From Bacteroidota bacterium (lineage in GTDB: Bacteria; Bacteroidota; Bacteroidia; B-17B0; Aurantibacillaceae): a DNA stretch of 38,906 bases. The DNA lies in assembly GCA_900299295.1 (NCBI GenBank), contig OMJH01000194.1, positions 1 through 38,906 of the forward strand. The letters run 5' to 3'. Numbering within the stretch: position 1 is the first letter of the stretch; each line of letters starts with the position of its first letter. Positions 1-7,694 of this stretch are shown here, one piece after another. A program made the position numbers and the translations under genes. Under the pieces are notes generated by a model. It was not told where the DNA came from and ran no database searches. It saw only the letters and a list, made by a program, of their open reading frames with translations.

Positions 1-195
1 GCCATAAAACCCGAAGACCGCACGCTTCCCGCAAACAAAGCGTTCATGACAGAGGCGCTGGATTACCTCATCAACGAAAGTATTAACGGTTCCAAAAACA
101 ATGAAAAAGGAAATGAGTATTTGGAGCAATTAACAAAGGTTGATCCTAAAAACGCCAAAATACCGGGATTTAAAAAGTTACTTGGAGGAAAATAA
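1..195 (+). CDS. C-terminal end of an unidentified protein (partial)
   Basis: An open frame enters from the left edge in frame 1 and ends at TAA 193-195, leaving 64 residues. The visible part is hydrophilic and helical in character, with repeated Asn/Lys/Glu and a tail ending in LLGGK. It contains a stretch like a TPR helix pair (ALDYLINES ... GNEYLEQLTKVDPKN), so a tetratricopeptide-type protein is possible, but the fragment is too short to name. A strong hairpin terminator follows 21 bp after the stop, which supports this being a real gene end. Confidence 0.65.
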   Translation, partial: AIKPEDRTLPANKAFMTEALDYLINESINGSKNNEKGNEYLEQLTKVDPKNAKIPGFKKLLGGK

Positions 196-216
196 TTTCA
201 AACTTCTACAAATAAA

Positions 217-246
217 AAAGGCCGGAAATTCCGGCCTTTCTTTTTC
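217..246. terminator. bidirectional intrinsic terminator
   Basis: A perfect 10-bp inverted repeat, AAAGGCCGGA / TCCGGCCTTT with a 3-nt loop (217-239), is followed by a T-rich run on the plus strand and preceded by an A-rich run that serves the minus strand. It sits between the converging ends of the left-edge gene and the phosphate transporter gene, so it can terminate both. Confidence 0.85.
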
Positions 247-257
247 ATTGTTTTTGG

Positions 258-1556
258 TTAAACAAACAAGCTGATCAGCCAGTAACAAAGCGCGGCAATA
301 AATCCTGAAACAGGAATTGTCAATATCCAGGCCCACAATAAACTTACGGTAACACCCCAGCGCACCGCCGAAACGCGCTTCGATAAGCCTACACCAATGA
401 TTGAGCCCGTAATCGTGTGCGTTGTGCTAACGGGTATTCCAAAAAATTGCGTAATGTAAAGCGTAATCGCTCCGGCAGACTCTGCGGCAACTCCCTCAAG
501 CGGTGTAACCTTAGTAATTTTAGTTCCCATGGTTTTAATAATTCGCCAACCACCGGAAAGCGTTCCTAATCCAATCGCAATGAAACACGCATACGTTACC
601 CACTCCGGAATATGAGAAATTTCTCCTTTGGGTTTTAATTCTTCGAGTTTGGTAAATTTTGCTTGTGGTGCTCCCGATAAAATTTTTCCATCAATACTAA
701 TTTCTTTTTCAAAATCTGTAACGGCTACTGCCATTGCTTTTTTTGTTGTTGATTTTCCTTTTTTTCCAAAATCTTCGGCCGAGCCCAGCACATAAGGAAC
801 GCCGTTAATTGTATCTATTTGAAGCGATTTTTCGCTGATAGCATAATAGGTTGTATCAAACTTATACACTTTGTCCACCTGGGCCCAGGTCGGAACTTTT
901 TTATCTTCTTTATGCAGGCTTGCTGAAAAGACTAAAAGTGCGGCAGCAATAATTCCCATCACTTTTTGCGCATCATTACTTCCATGACCTAATGAAAATG
1001 CCGCGGAAGAAACCAGTTGCAGACGCTTAAACCAACGCTCTGCCCGAAACGGATTTGATTTTCTGCAAATATTAATAATGATAACCGTCAGGAAATAGGC
1101 GAGAATCATCCCGATTAAGGGAGCAAGAAAAATAAACGCCAGTGTGGTATAAATTTTTGCAATATCAGCAAGCGCACCAAAACCCGCTTTAGCTATTGCC
1201 GCCCCGGCGAAACCGCCCAGTAACGTATGGGATGAACTTGAAGGAATTCCTGCCCACCAGGTTAGAAGGTTCCAAAAAATTGCAGCTATAAGTCCTGCCA
1301 GAATAACCCACATATCAATGGATTCGGTTTTTACAATTTTAGAAACCGCGTCAGCAACTTTAAATTCAAACCCTAGTAGTTTGTGCTGGCATAAAAAAAT
1401 CACAACGGCATTAAAAAAGGCTGCCCACGCCACTGCCTGAAACGGGCTTAAAACTTTGGTTGACACAACTGTTGCAATTGAATTTGCCGCGTCGTGAAAT
1501 CCGTTAATATAGTCGAAAAGTAATGCAAGAACGATTACGGTAATTAACAGTGCCAT
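258..1556 (-). CDS. PiT-family inorganic phosphate transporter
   Basis: This is a 432-aa polytopic membrane protein of the PiT (PHO4) family, which imports phosphate with H+ or Na+ across the inner membrane. The two internally related family signatures are visible: GFHDAANSIATVVSTK near residues 19-34 and the second copy SLGHGSNDAQKVMG around residues 187-200. Several hydrophobic helices flank each. A soluble, Lys-rich segment of about 100 residues (roughly 213-315) separates the two halves, as in many bacterial PiT proteins. It lies 9 bp downstream of the DUF47 gene and is almost certainly co-transcribed with it, the common arrangement for low-affinity Pit systems. Upstream Pho-box-like repeats suggest phosphate control. 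Ion coupling cannot be read from the sequence. Confidence 0.93.
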   Translation of the reverse strand: MALLITVIVLALLFDYINGFHDAANSIATVVSTKVLSPFQAVAWAAFFNAVVIFLCQHKLLGFEFKVADAVSKIVKTESIDMWVILAGLIAAIFWNLLTWWAGIPSSSSHTLLGGFAGAAIAKAGFGALADIAKIYTTLAFIFLAPLIGMILAYFLTVIIINICRKSNPFRAERWFKRLQLVSSAAFSLGHGSNDAQKVMGIIAAALLVFSASLHKEDKKVPTWAQVDKVYKFDTTYYAISEKSLQIDTINGVPYVLGSAEDFGKKGKSTTKKAMAVAVTDFEKEISIDGKILSGAPQAKFTKLEELKPKGEISHIPEWVTYACFIAIGLGTLSGGWRIIKTMGTKITKVTPLEGVAAESAGAITLYITQFFGIPVSTTHTITGSIIGVGLSKRVSAVRWGVTVSLLWAWILTIPVSGFIAALCYWLISLFV

Positions 1557-1565
1557 CGTTTGGTA

Positions 1566-2213
1566 TTAGGAGTATTTAATAATAATTGTTTCAAGTGTGT
1601 TTGCCGCGTCCTCTGCCTTGTCGGTTGCCGTTTCCAAAATGGAAAGAATTTCTTTTTGTTTAATCAACTCCACGGCATCTTTTTCGGTTTCAAATAAACT
1701 GGCCAGCGCGATATTAAAAATTCTGTCTGCCTCGTTTTCAAGGCTATTTAATTTAATGCACGATTCTCTGACTAGTCGGATGTTTTTTTGGTTTTTTAAT
1801 CCGGAAACTGCTTTTTCAATTTCCATTGCTCCGGCATGAATGTTTTCTGTTAATTGCACAATTGCATTTGTAAAAACCTTGATGTTATAAAGATCAATGC
1901 GCGTGCTGGCTCCTAAAATGAAATCTGCGACATCATCAATAGCCGTTGCTAATGCATGAATGTCTTCCCGGTCAAAAGGTGTAATAAAATTTGACCCTAA
2001 TTCAACAAAAAGTTGATGGGTGATTTCATCTCCCTTATGCTCAAGCTCCTCAATTTGACGTAAAAATATGGAGCGCTCGGTATGATTTTCTGTTTTTACC
2101 AGTTTCACCAATATCTCGCTCATCTGCACTAGATTTTGAGCGTCTTTTTCAAACAGGGGAAAAAACTTTTTGTCCTTTGGAACAAAAAACTGGAAGATGG
2201 AGTTTGCTGACAT
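1566..2213 (-). CDS. DUF47 / PhoU-like Pit accessory protein
   Basis: This 215-aa, largely helical, soluble protein matches the DUF47 (PhoU-related) family that accompanies PiT transporters and is thought to modulate their activity. Family features seen are an N-terminal FFPLFEKDAQNLVQM segment, the central EELEHKGDEITHQLF stretch with its acidic/His metal-binding character, the FDREDIHALATAIDDVADFI motif, and a C-terminal ENEADRIFNIAL / ATDKAEDAANTLE pair. It is the first gene of a two-gene unit with the transporter (9-bp gap). The promoter region at 2231-2265 contains tandem 11-bp repeats that look like a Pho box. The family assignment is firm; the regulatory mechanism is not established from sequence. 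Confidence 0.9.
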   Translation of the reverse strand: MSANSIFQFFVPKDKKFFPLFEKDAQNLVQMSEILVKLVKTENHTERSIFLRQIEELEHKGDEITHQLFVELGSNFITPFDREDIHALATAIDDVADFILGASTRIDLYNIKVFTNAIVQLTENIHAGAMEIEKAVSGLKNQKNIRLVRESCIKLNSLENEADRIFNIALASLFETEKDAVELIKQKEILSILETATDKAEDAANTLETIIIKYS

Positions 2214-2230
2214 GTTTTTGATATTTTTTG

Positions 2231-2265
2231 TAAATATAATTTTCGAATATTAAGCGAATGTTAAG
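2231..2265 (-). promoter_or_regulatory. candidate Pho box and promoter of DUF47-pit
   Basis: Read on the minus strand, 2265-2244 is two adjacent 11-bp copies, CTTAACATTCG and CTTAATATTCG, differing at one base. Five bases further is TATATTTA (2238-2231), one base off the Bacteroidota -7 element TAnnTTTG, about 18 bp before the DUF47 start codon. Each half resembles the PyTTAAPyPyW half-site with 11-bp period described for cyanobacterial Pho boxes. The same pattern recurs upstream of the porin at 3640-3661. The repeats are visible directly; binding by a PhoB-type regulator is inferred. Confidence 0.5.
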
Positions 2266-2280
2266 AATTTAATTGAAGGG

Positions 2281-3576
2281 TTAAAATCGATATTGAACTC
2301 GCATTGTAAAGACATTATCTCTAACATCTTTCGTATAACCAACGACCCTTGTTGCTTCATTTTTTACAATATTATAATAGAACATAAATTTTACATGTTC
2401 ATCGTAATAATAATTATACCCCAGCCCGGTAGCGTTGTACTTTATTTCAGCTTTTGTAAACCCTAATGAAGACGCGATTTGATTTCCTTTTAATTCGGTG
2501 TTGGGATCGTACCACTCATACTTACATACCAATTCATGTTTGGAGTTTCCAATCCGTTGTATAAAGTAGGCGCAACCCGCATTAAAATTTCTTGTATAAA
2601 CGTCAGGTGTAGCGAGAAGGGTTGCCCAGCTTTTATTTTCATCTTTAGTTGACGACTGTTGTCCCTGTGCATACTCTGCTCTAATTGTTGTAACACCTAT
2701 ACCGCTTTTAATAGAAAACTGAACGTCGCCCGCATAATATCTGCGCGGGGCGATGCGGCCTTTCATGTTTGGATTTGAAACGGTGTCTTGCATTGTCCAT
2801 ACAAAATTTCCGGAAGTGTCTTTTTTTAACTCATTATACCAATGATTATTTTGAAACAAAACGCCGCCATAATATAATGATGAGCCGATTCCAAATTTAA
2901 TTTTATTGTTTTTTGATGCTTTATCAAAATGAATTCGGGAAATAAAATCTTTAATATAATCCGGATCAACTACCCCGGCGCCGTTCAGGCTGGTTGTACC
3001 CGGCACAGCAATTCCTGTTCCGTTAAAAAGCCCTGCATCAATTTTAAGCCCGTACAGCCTACTAGCGGCTACAGGCTGATAGGTAAGCATCATACCAAGA
3101 TCGCGTTCGTTTGGGGTTATAATCTGGAGGTAGCGTGAGCGCTCCGGGGTTTCTCGGTCTGCTGAAGACTGTTGAATCTCGAAACTGTACGGGCGGTTCA
3201 TTGTGCCAGCGGTCAATATAAAAGATTTAGTTAATGGGTCTGTTACCTTCAAATAAGCCTCAACCAAATTAACCCCCCGCTCTGTGGCGTTTAGCTGCAT
3301 AACATACTGGGAGTTTTTTGCAGAATAGGTAAATTTTACACGACCGCGTCGAATGATAAAACGTTTGTCTGAATTGGGAAGAAAATCGCCCCCGTCAAAA
3401 TTTTTTGCTCCGGAGGAATCAGTAAACTGAAGCTGCGGCTGAATCCATCCTGTAATTTTAAGGTTTTTCCAACGCTCGCTTTCTTTTAATAACTCCTTAA
3501 CTAAAGAGTCCGTTTGAGATTTCAGATTTATAAAGAAAAACGGTAAAAAAAATGGTAAAAATTTAATTGATTTCAT
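2281..3576 (-). CDS. OprO/OprP-type phosphate-selective porin
   Basis: This 431-aa protein has a Sec signal peptide (MKSIKFLPFFLPFFFINLKSQ) and a body rich in alternating aromatic/polar beta-strand patterns, ending in an outer-membrane barrel signature with terminal aromatic residues (FTMRVQYRF). Sequence style (KITGWIQPQLQFTDSSG, then FIIRRGRVKFTYSAKN, AYLKVTDP, and ATGLGYNYYYDEHVKFMFYYNIVKNEA near the end) fits the phosphate-selective porin O/P family. It would let phosphate or polyphosphate through the outer membrane. It lies directly upstream of the DUF47-pit pair on the same strand and has its own Pho-box-like element, so a phosphate-uptake role is consistent. Substrate selectivity is an inference from family and neighbours. 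Confidence 0.85.
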   Translation of the reverse strand: MKSIKFLPFFLPFFFINLKSQTDSLVKELLKESERWKNLKITGWIQPQLQFTDSSGAKNFDGGDFLPNSDKRFIIRRGRVKFTYSAKNSQYVMQLNATERGVNLVEAYLKVTDPLTKSFILTAGTMNRPYSFEIQQSSADRETPERSRYLQIITPNERDLGMMLTYQPVAASRLYGLKIDAGLFNGTGIAVPGTTSLNGAGVVDPDYIKDFISRIHFDKASKNNKIKFGIGSSLYYGGVLFQNNHWYNELKKDTSGNFVWTMQDTVSNPNMKGRIAPRRYYAGDVQFSIKSGIGVTTIRAEYAQGQQSSTKDENKSWATLLATPDVYTRNFNAGCAYFIQRIGNSKHELVCKYEWYDPNTELKGNQIASSLGFTKAEIKYNATGLGYNYYYDEHVKFMFYYNIVKNEATRVVGYTKDVRDNVFTMRVQYRF

Positions 3577-3620
3577 TTGTTTTAATTTTCGATTACAAAA
3601 TTGTAGTCTGAAGATTAATT

Positions 3621-3661
3621 CAATGTTATCTGAAATGCCCCAATATTAAGAAATGGTTAAG
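3621..3661 (-). promoter_or_regulatory. candidate Pho box and promoter of the porin gene
   Basis: On the minus strand, 3661-3640 reads CTTAACCATTT then CTTAATATTGG: two half-sites beginning CTTAA with an 11-bp period. It matches the DUF47 upstream site at 17 of 22 positions. Eleven bases on is TAACATTG (3628-3621), one mismatch to TAnnTTTG, about 45 bp before the porin start. A separate TACAA-aa-TTGTA dyad lies at 3594-3605 in the presumed leader. Regulatory function is inferred from position and repetition. Confidence 0.45.
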
Positions 3662-3682
3662 TTTGTTTTGTTGGGGGGTGGT

Positions 3683-4498
3683 TTAATCGGCAAAATTTTT
3701 TCTCCAAAGCGCCTCGATAATTTTGTAATAATCCTGTTCTATATTTAATTTTTCTGCCGCCGGCTTTTGTTCTTTAAAAAACTGATTGTTTCTAAACTCC
3801 CACTTCAAAGAGCGGTCCTCGTTAAAGGCAAACAGGGTTGTACTGTTTTTTTCAAATATTTTTACCCCTTTTTCATTGAATATTTCCATTGTCCCGTTGA
3901 TTAGTTGGTAAAACAGCTTTCCGTTATCATAGCGCCCTGTTTCACTTACAACGTGACCGTCTTTGTCTGTAGTTATGTCGCCATCAGAATAACCGCTTAA
4001 ATCATTAAAACAGAATACTGTGTTCGGGTTTTTACCTGCTAAAAAATAGCGATGAAAAAATAAATGGAAATCATCTTCTTTCTGAAGCCAGGCGGGTCGT
4101 TGTAAGATCCTTTTTAACTCGGCTTCAGAGGCAAAAATACGCGCAAGATTATTTTGAGAAATTTTTTTGCCATGCCGCAAACGAAATTTTTCTCCGCCTG
4201 GTAAAATCCATCTCACGTTTTCCTCAGATTTATATACCAACTCTACAAATTCATTATTAAAAAGTAATTTAAGCATTGTAAACAAAGAGTCTTCGAAATC
4301 TTTATTAAAATGCAGCGCGCCGTCAGTTAAATGATATTCTCTTACTAATTGTTTTTTGTTGTTTAAAAAATAATTTTTCTTGTTGTCGTGATGTAAGTAA
4401 TCCGAGAAATACGGAACCTTCTCCAGTGTGTCGTATACATTTATTTGCGCCGATAAAAAATTTAACCCTAAAAAATAAAAAAAAATTAGCTTTTTCAT
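3683..4498 (-). CDS. secreted hypothetical protein downstream of gmk
   Basis: A 271-aa protein with a clear signal peptide (MKKLIFFYFLGLNFLSAQ) is encoded; I do not recognise the family. The first two thirds mix charged helices and aromatic residues (DFHLFFHRYFLAG). Residues about 170-225 (GYSDGDITTDKDGHVVSETG ... GTMEIFNEKGVKIFEKN) have the YxxNGxxxxE rhythm of MORN_2/YwqK-type repeats. It starts 13 bp after gmk and 597 bp after rpiB, on the same strand, so it is likely the last gene of an rpiB-gmk operon. The export signal suggests a periplasmic or surface role unrelated to the enzymes upstream. Confidence 0.75.
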   Translation of the reverse strand: MKKLIFFYFLGLNFLSAQINVYDTLEKVPYFSDYLHHDNKKNYFLNNKKQLVREYHLTDGALHFNKDFEDSLFTMLKLLFNNEFVELVYKSEENVRWILPGGEKFRLRHGKKISQNNLARIFASEAELKRILQRPAWLQKEDDFHLFFHRYFLAGKNPNTVFCFNDLSGYSDGDITTDKDGHVVSETGRYDNGKLFYQLINGTMEIFNEKGVKIFEKNSTTLFAFNEDRSLKWEFRNNQFFKEQKPAAEKLNIEQDYYKIIEALWRKNFAD

Positions 4499-4511
4499 TA
4501 AATACGGTTGA

Positions 4512-5084
4512 TTAGATTAATAAGAATTCAGAAAAAAGCTTGTCTGCTTCCGCTAGGGCTTTTTCAAGGTTTTCGTTTATGATAAACTTATCGAACAGAC
4601 TTGCAGTTTTTAGTTCTTTTTCCGCTTTTTCAATTCTTCGTGAAACGCTTTCTTCCGAATCCGTATTACGTGAGCGCAATCGCTCTTCCAGTATTTTTAT
4701 TGATGGAGGCATTACAAAAACAGACAAGGCGTTGAGCTTTAGTTGTTTTTTTAAATTAAGCCCCCCCTCAACATCAATATCAAATAAAATAATTTTACCT
4801 GAATCCCATATTCTTTTCGCTTCGGTCTTTAGTGTTCCGTAAAATCTTCCTTTATACACCTCTTCCCATTCTAAAAAATCGTTTGTTTCTATTTTGCTTT
4901 TAAATTCGTCTTCTGAGATAAAATAATAATCGACCCCGTTTTTTTCCTCGCCGCGCGGCGGCCTGGTGGTGGCTGAAACAGAAAAAGTTATTCTTTCCGG
5001 ATAGGTTTTTAATAAAAACCGAACCAGTGTTGTTTTACCGCTGCCACTGGGTCCTGAAAAAATTATTGCCTTATTCTTTTCCAA
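4512..5084 (-). CDS. gmk: guanylate kinase
   Basis: This 190-aa cytosolic enzyme phosphorylates GMP to GDP with ATP and is essential for guanine nucleotide supply. The P-loop GPSGSGKT lies at residues 11-18. It is followed by the GMP-binding features SVSATTRPPRGEEKNGVDYYF and the EWEEVYKGRFYGT motif, and then LFDIDVEGGLNLKK. The lid region with Arg residues (RLRSRNTDSEESVSRRI) is intact. Length is typical of the family. The gene starts 11 bp after rpiB and is followed 13 bp later by a secreted hypothetical gene, so the three are probably co-transcribed. Confidence 0.96.
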   Translation of the reverse strand: MEKNKAIIFSGPSGSGKTTLVRFLLKTYPERITFSVSATTRPPRGEEKNGVDYYFISEDEFKSKIETNDFLEWEEVYKGRFYGTLKTEAKRIWDSGKIILFDIDVEGGLNLKKQLKLNALSVFVMPPSIKILEERLRSRNTDSEESVSRRIEKAEKELKTASLFDKFIINENLEKALAEADKLFSEFLLI

Positions 5085-5095
5085 CTACAAGCGTT

Positions 5096-5527
5096 TTACT
5101 TTTCTTCTATTTTCAAAATACGATCCTGGTGTCTGCCCCCTTCAAATTCTGAGTTTAAAAATGCGTTTACACAGTCAATCGCTTCTTTTACGGAAATAAA
5201 ACGCGCCGGTAAGGCAATGATGTTTGCGTTATTGTGTTGGCGCGCAAGCGCTGCAATTTCCGGGTTCCAACAGAGCGCGCTTCGTACACCCTTATGTTTG
5301 TTGGCTGTCATATTTATCCCGTTACCGCTGCCACAAATCAAAATTCCCAACATAGATTCTGAAGATAAAACACTTACCGCCACGGCGTGTGCGTAATCGG
5401 GATAATCAGCCCTGTCCTCTGAAAAACATCCCTTATCAATAACAAAACAATCCTTTTGTTTTAAATAATTTATAATTTGAGTCTTTAAATTAAACCCAGC
5501 ATGATCAGAGCCAATAGAAACGTTCAT
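5096..5527 (-). CDS. rpiB: ribose-5-phosphate isomerase B
   Basis: This 143-aa RpiB/LacA/LacB-family enzyme interconverts ribose 5-phosphate and ribulose 5-phosphate in the pentose phosphate pathway. Visible features are the N-terminal GSDHAGF motif (Asp8, His9), the catalytic Cys65 in CGSGNG, the anion-hole region after it, the WNPEIAALARQHNNANI stretch carrying His98, and GRHQDRI near the C terminus. It heads the rpiB-gmk-hypothetical unit and faces a long AT-rich intergenic region that must contain its promoter. Confidence 0.95.
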   Translation of the reverse strand: MNVSIGSDHAGFNLKTQIINYLKQKDCFVIDKGCFSEDRADYPDYAHAVAVSVLSSESMLGILICGSGNGINMTANKHKGVRSALCWNPEIAALARQHNNANIIALPARFISVKEAIDCVNAFLNSEFEGGRHQDRILKIEEK

Positions 5528-6086
5528 AAAATCAGTTTAAAAACTCAAAAATAATGTTATTCACAAAGCGAAATAAAAAAATAAGTCATATCTTTTAATG
5601 TTGTTTTTCAATTATTTAGTTGATAGGATGTAAACATTCATGTTTTAATAAAGTGTTAAATAAAAATTAAATTTCTTTCGCATTTTTTATTCTTCTTAAA
5701 GTTTTTTTTTTATCAAAAATTGTTTTCGGTCTCACAAAATAAAAACAAGAATATCGTTACTCTGTTTTCAAGAAATAATGAACATTATAAAAAATAAAAT
5801 ATATGGTGATTTTTAAATTACATTTTAAAACTAACATTTATTTAAAATCTGTTATTTGCTTAATAATTAATAATTTAAAAATAATAAAATGTTAATAACC
5901 AAGGGTTACATATTTTAATTTACTAAATGATGAGATAACTTTGATTCTAAATTAACATTACTAACAAGCTATAATAATATAACAAATATTATTTTAAATA
6001 AAAGTATAATATAAATAAGAACCTTGATATTTATTGAAGTGATTTTTGTAGTTTCAGTAAGATGAATATTTTTAGAACCTGATTGC
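5528..6086. other. AT-rich divergent intergenic region without a gene
   Basis: About 560 bp separates the divergent rpiB and MORN-repeat genes. It is extremely AT-rich, with many A and T runs, and no credible coding frame was seen on either strand. It must hold the promoters of both units. TAACTTTG at 5935-5942 fits the Bacteroidota -7 element TAnnTTTG for the plus strand, but no TTG stands at the expected -33 distance. An 8-bp inverted repeat lies at 5973-5993. Confidence 0.7.
5973..5993. repeat. AATAATAT/ATATTATT inverted repeat
   Basis: A perfect 8-bp inverted repeat AATAATAT-aacaa-ATATTATT lies about 95-115 bp upstream of the MORN-repeat gene. It could be an operator, for example for the regulator encoded two genes downstream. 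The surrounding sequence is so AT-rich that chance is a serious alternative. Confidence 0.3.
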
Positions 6087-7694
6087 TTGTCTAAATTTAC
6101 AGTGAATTTTTTTGTGACATTTCAGAGAATACAAAAAGATTTTTTGCGCCACGGTAAAAAATTAATTTTTGCTACTATACTCTGGTGGTTACCATTCTTC
6201 TTTTTGGTTTCCCAGGAAAAGGTTTCTTACTACGATGAAAATGGTAAACTTTTGTCAGAAGGATTAATTTCTAACGGAAAACCGGACGGATACTGGAAAA
6301 ATTATTTTACTTCTGGAATTATAAAAAATGAGGGAAACAGAAAGAATTTTTTATTGGACAGTACATGGATTTTTTATTTTACGAATGGTAACCGACAGAG
6401 GGTAATAAATTATAAGGACGGTAATAAAAACGGTGAATTAGTGAATTATGACACAAGTGGTAAAATAATTTCTAAAGAACTTTATATTAATAATTTTCGC
6501 AACGGCATTTCTGAAATTTATCACGATAACGGAAGAGTAAAGCTTTCAATACCTTATAAAAACGACAGGATTCATGGTCTTGTTATCGAATATTCAGATA
6601 AGGGAATAATTATTACCCAAACAAATTATGTTTACGGAATAGTGGAAAGCACTGAGAAAGTTAATCGATTGAATGATACCGGGGAAAAAGAAGGTAAATG
6701 GCTTAGTTTTTATGCAAACGGCAATGTTCGGACAGAGGAAAATTACAGATCAGGAGTTTTAGACGGATATAAAAAATATTTTAATGAATCAGGAAATCTA
6801 TTAACGATAGAAAAGTTTAAGTCCGGAAATAAAATTAAAAAACCTAAAGAACTAAAGGAAATCCGGTTGCAAAAGGCGTTTTATCCGGGAGGTAAACTTC
6901 AATTCGAAGGAACTTTTTTTGATGACACTCCTCACGGTGTGCACTTTTACTACGCACCGAACGGTAAAATCGATTCGGTTTATATTTATGAAGAGGGTTA
7001 TTTAATTGAAAAGGGAAATTTAAATGAGCAACAACAGAAAACAGACCGGTGGATTGAATATTATTTAAGCGGGGAAGAAAAAGGTAAAGGCACTTATACA
7101 TCCGGAAAAAAAACAGGCGAGTGGTTATATTATTTTCCATCAGGTAAAATTGAACAACAAGGAAAATATAATGATAAAGGTGAACAGATTGGAATTTGGA
7201 ACTGGTATTATGAAGACGGTGATACATTACGGTCAGAACAATATATCAATGGGACGCGAGAAGGAAGATTTATTGAATTTTTTGAAAATGGCGAAGTTTT
7301 ACAACAGGGCTTATATCAAAATGATGTGAAGGAAGGATTTTGGTATTACAAAATGGGTAATTATCTAGAAAAAGGAAAATATGTAAACGGTGAAAAAGAT
7401 AGTTTATGGGTTGGTTGGTGGTCAACCACTCAAAAAATAAGATATAAAGGTAAATGGAATCAAGGTCTTGCAGAAGGAAAGCATGATTGGTTTTATGAAA
7501 ACGGAAATAAATTTATCCAAGGATTTTTTATAGGCAATGAAATGAGCGGCGAGTGGTTTTTTTATGATCCAAATAATGTGTTATTTTTATCTATTATGTA
7601 TGAAAACGGCGAAGAAGTGGGTTTTAATGGAATAAAAAATACAGCTGAATTTCAAAAAGCAACAGAAACACTGGAAGAGTTTCGCGAAAAATGA
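6087..7694 (+). CDS. exported MORN_2/YwqK-type repeat protein
   Basis: This protein of up to 535 aa consists almost entirely of about 17 degenerate repeats of roughly 22-24 residues with the pattern (Y/F)(Y/F)xxNGxxxxxGxYxxGxxxGxW, typical of MORN_2 or YwqK-family proteins. There is no in-frame ATG at the 5' end. The frame opens with TTG at 6087; GTG 6102, GTG 6114 and TTG 6144 are alternatives. Starting at 6144 gives MRHGKKLIFATILWWLPFFF, a textbook signal peptide ending in VSQ, so 6144 may be the true start. Mature protein would be periplasmic or at the surface. Its stop overlaps the next start (ATGA, 7691-7694), coupling it to a histidine kinase and response regulator. Many databases label such repeats as an antitoxin; nothing here supports that. 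Function unknown. Confidence 0.8.
   Translation: MSKFTVNFFVTFQRIQKDFLRHGKKLIFATILWWLPFFFLVSQEKVSYYDENGKLLSEGLISNGKPDGYWKNYFTSGIIKNEGNRKNFLLDSTWIFYFTNGNRQRVINYKDGNKNGELVNYDTSGKIISKELYINNFRNGISEIYHDNGRVKLSIPYKNDRIHGLVIEYSDKGIIITQTNYVYGIVESTEKVNRLNDTGEKEGKWLSFYANGNVRTEENYRSGVLDGYKKYFNESGNLLTIEKFKSGNKIKKPKELKEIRLQKAFYPGGKLQFEGTFFDDTPHGVHFYYAPNGKIDSVYIYEEGYLIEKGNLNEQQQKTDRWIEYYLSGEEKGKGTYTSGKKTGEWLYYFPSGKIEQQGKYNDKGEQIGIWNWYYEDGDTLRSEQYINGTREGRFIEFFENGEVLQQGLYQNDVKEGFWYYKMGNYLEKGKYVNGEKDSLWVGWWSTTQKIRYKGKWNQGLAEGKHDWFYENGNKFIQGFFIGNEMSGEWFFYDPNNVLFLSIMYENGEEVGFNGIKNTAEFQKATETLEEFREK

Noticed and set aside
6087-7694. Annotation as a YwqK-type antitoxin of a toxin-antitoxin pair
   Set aside because: The similarity rests on MORN_2 repeats only. 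The protein is exported, far longer than an antitoxin, and its partner genes are a kinase and a regulator, not a toxin.
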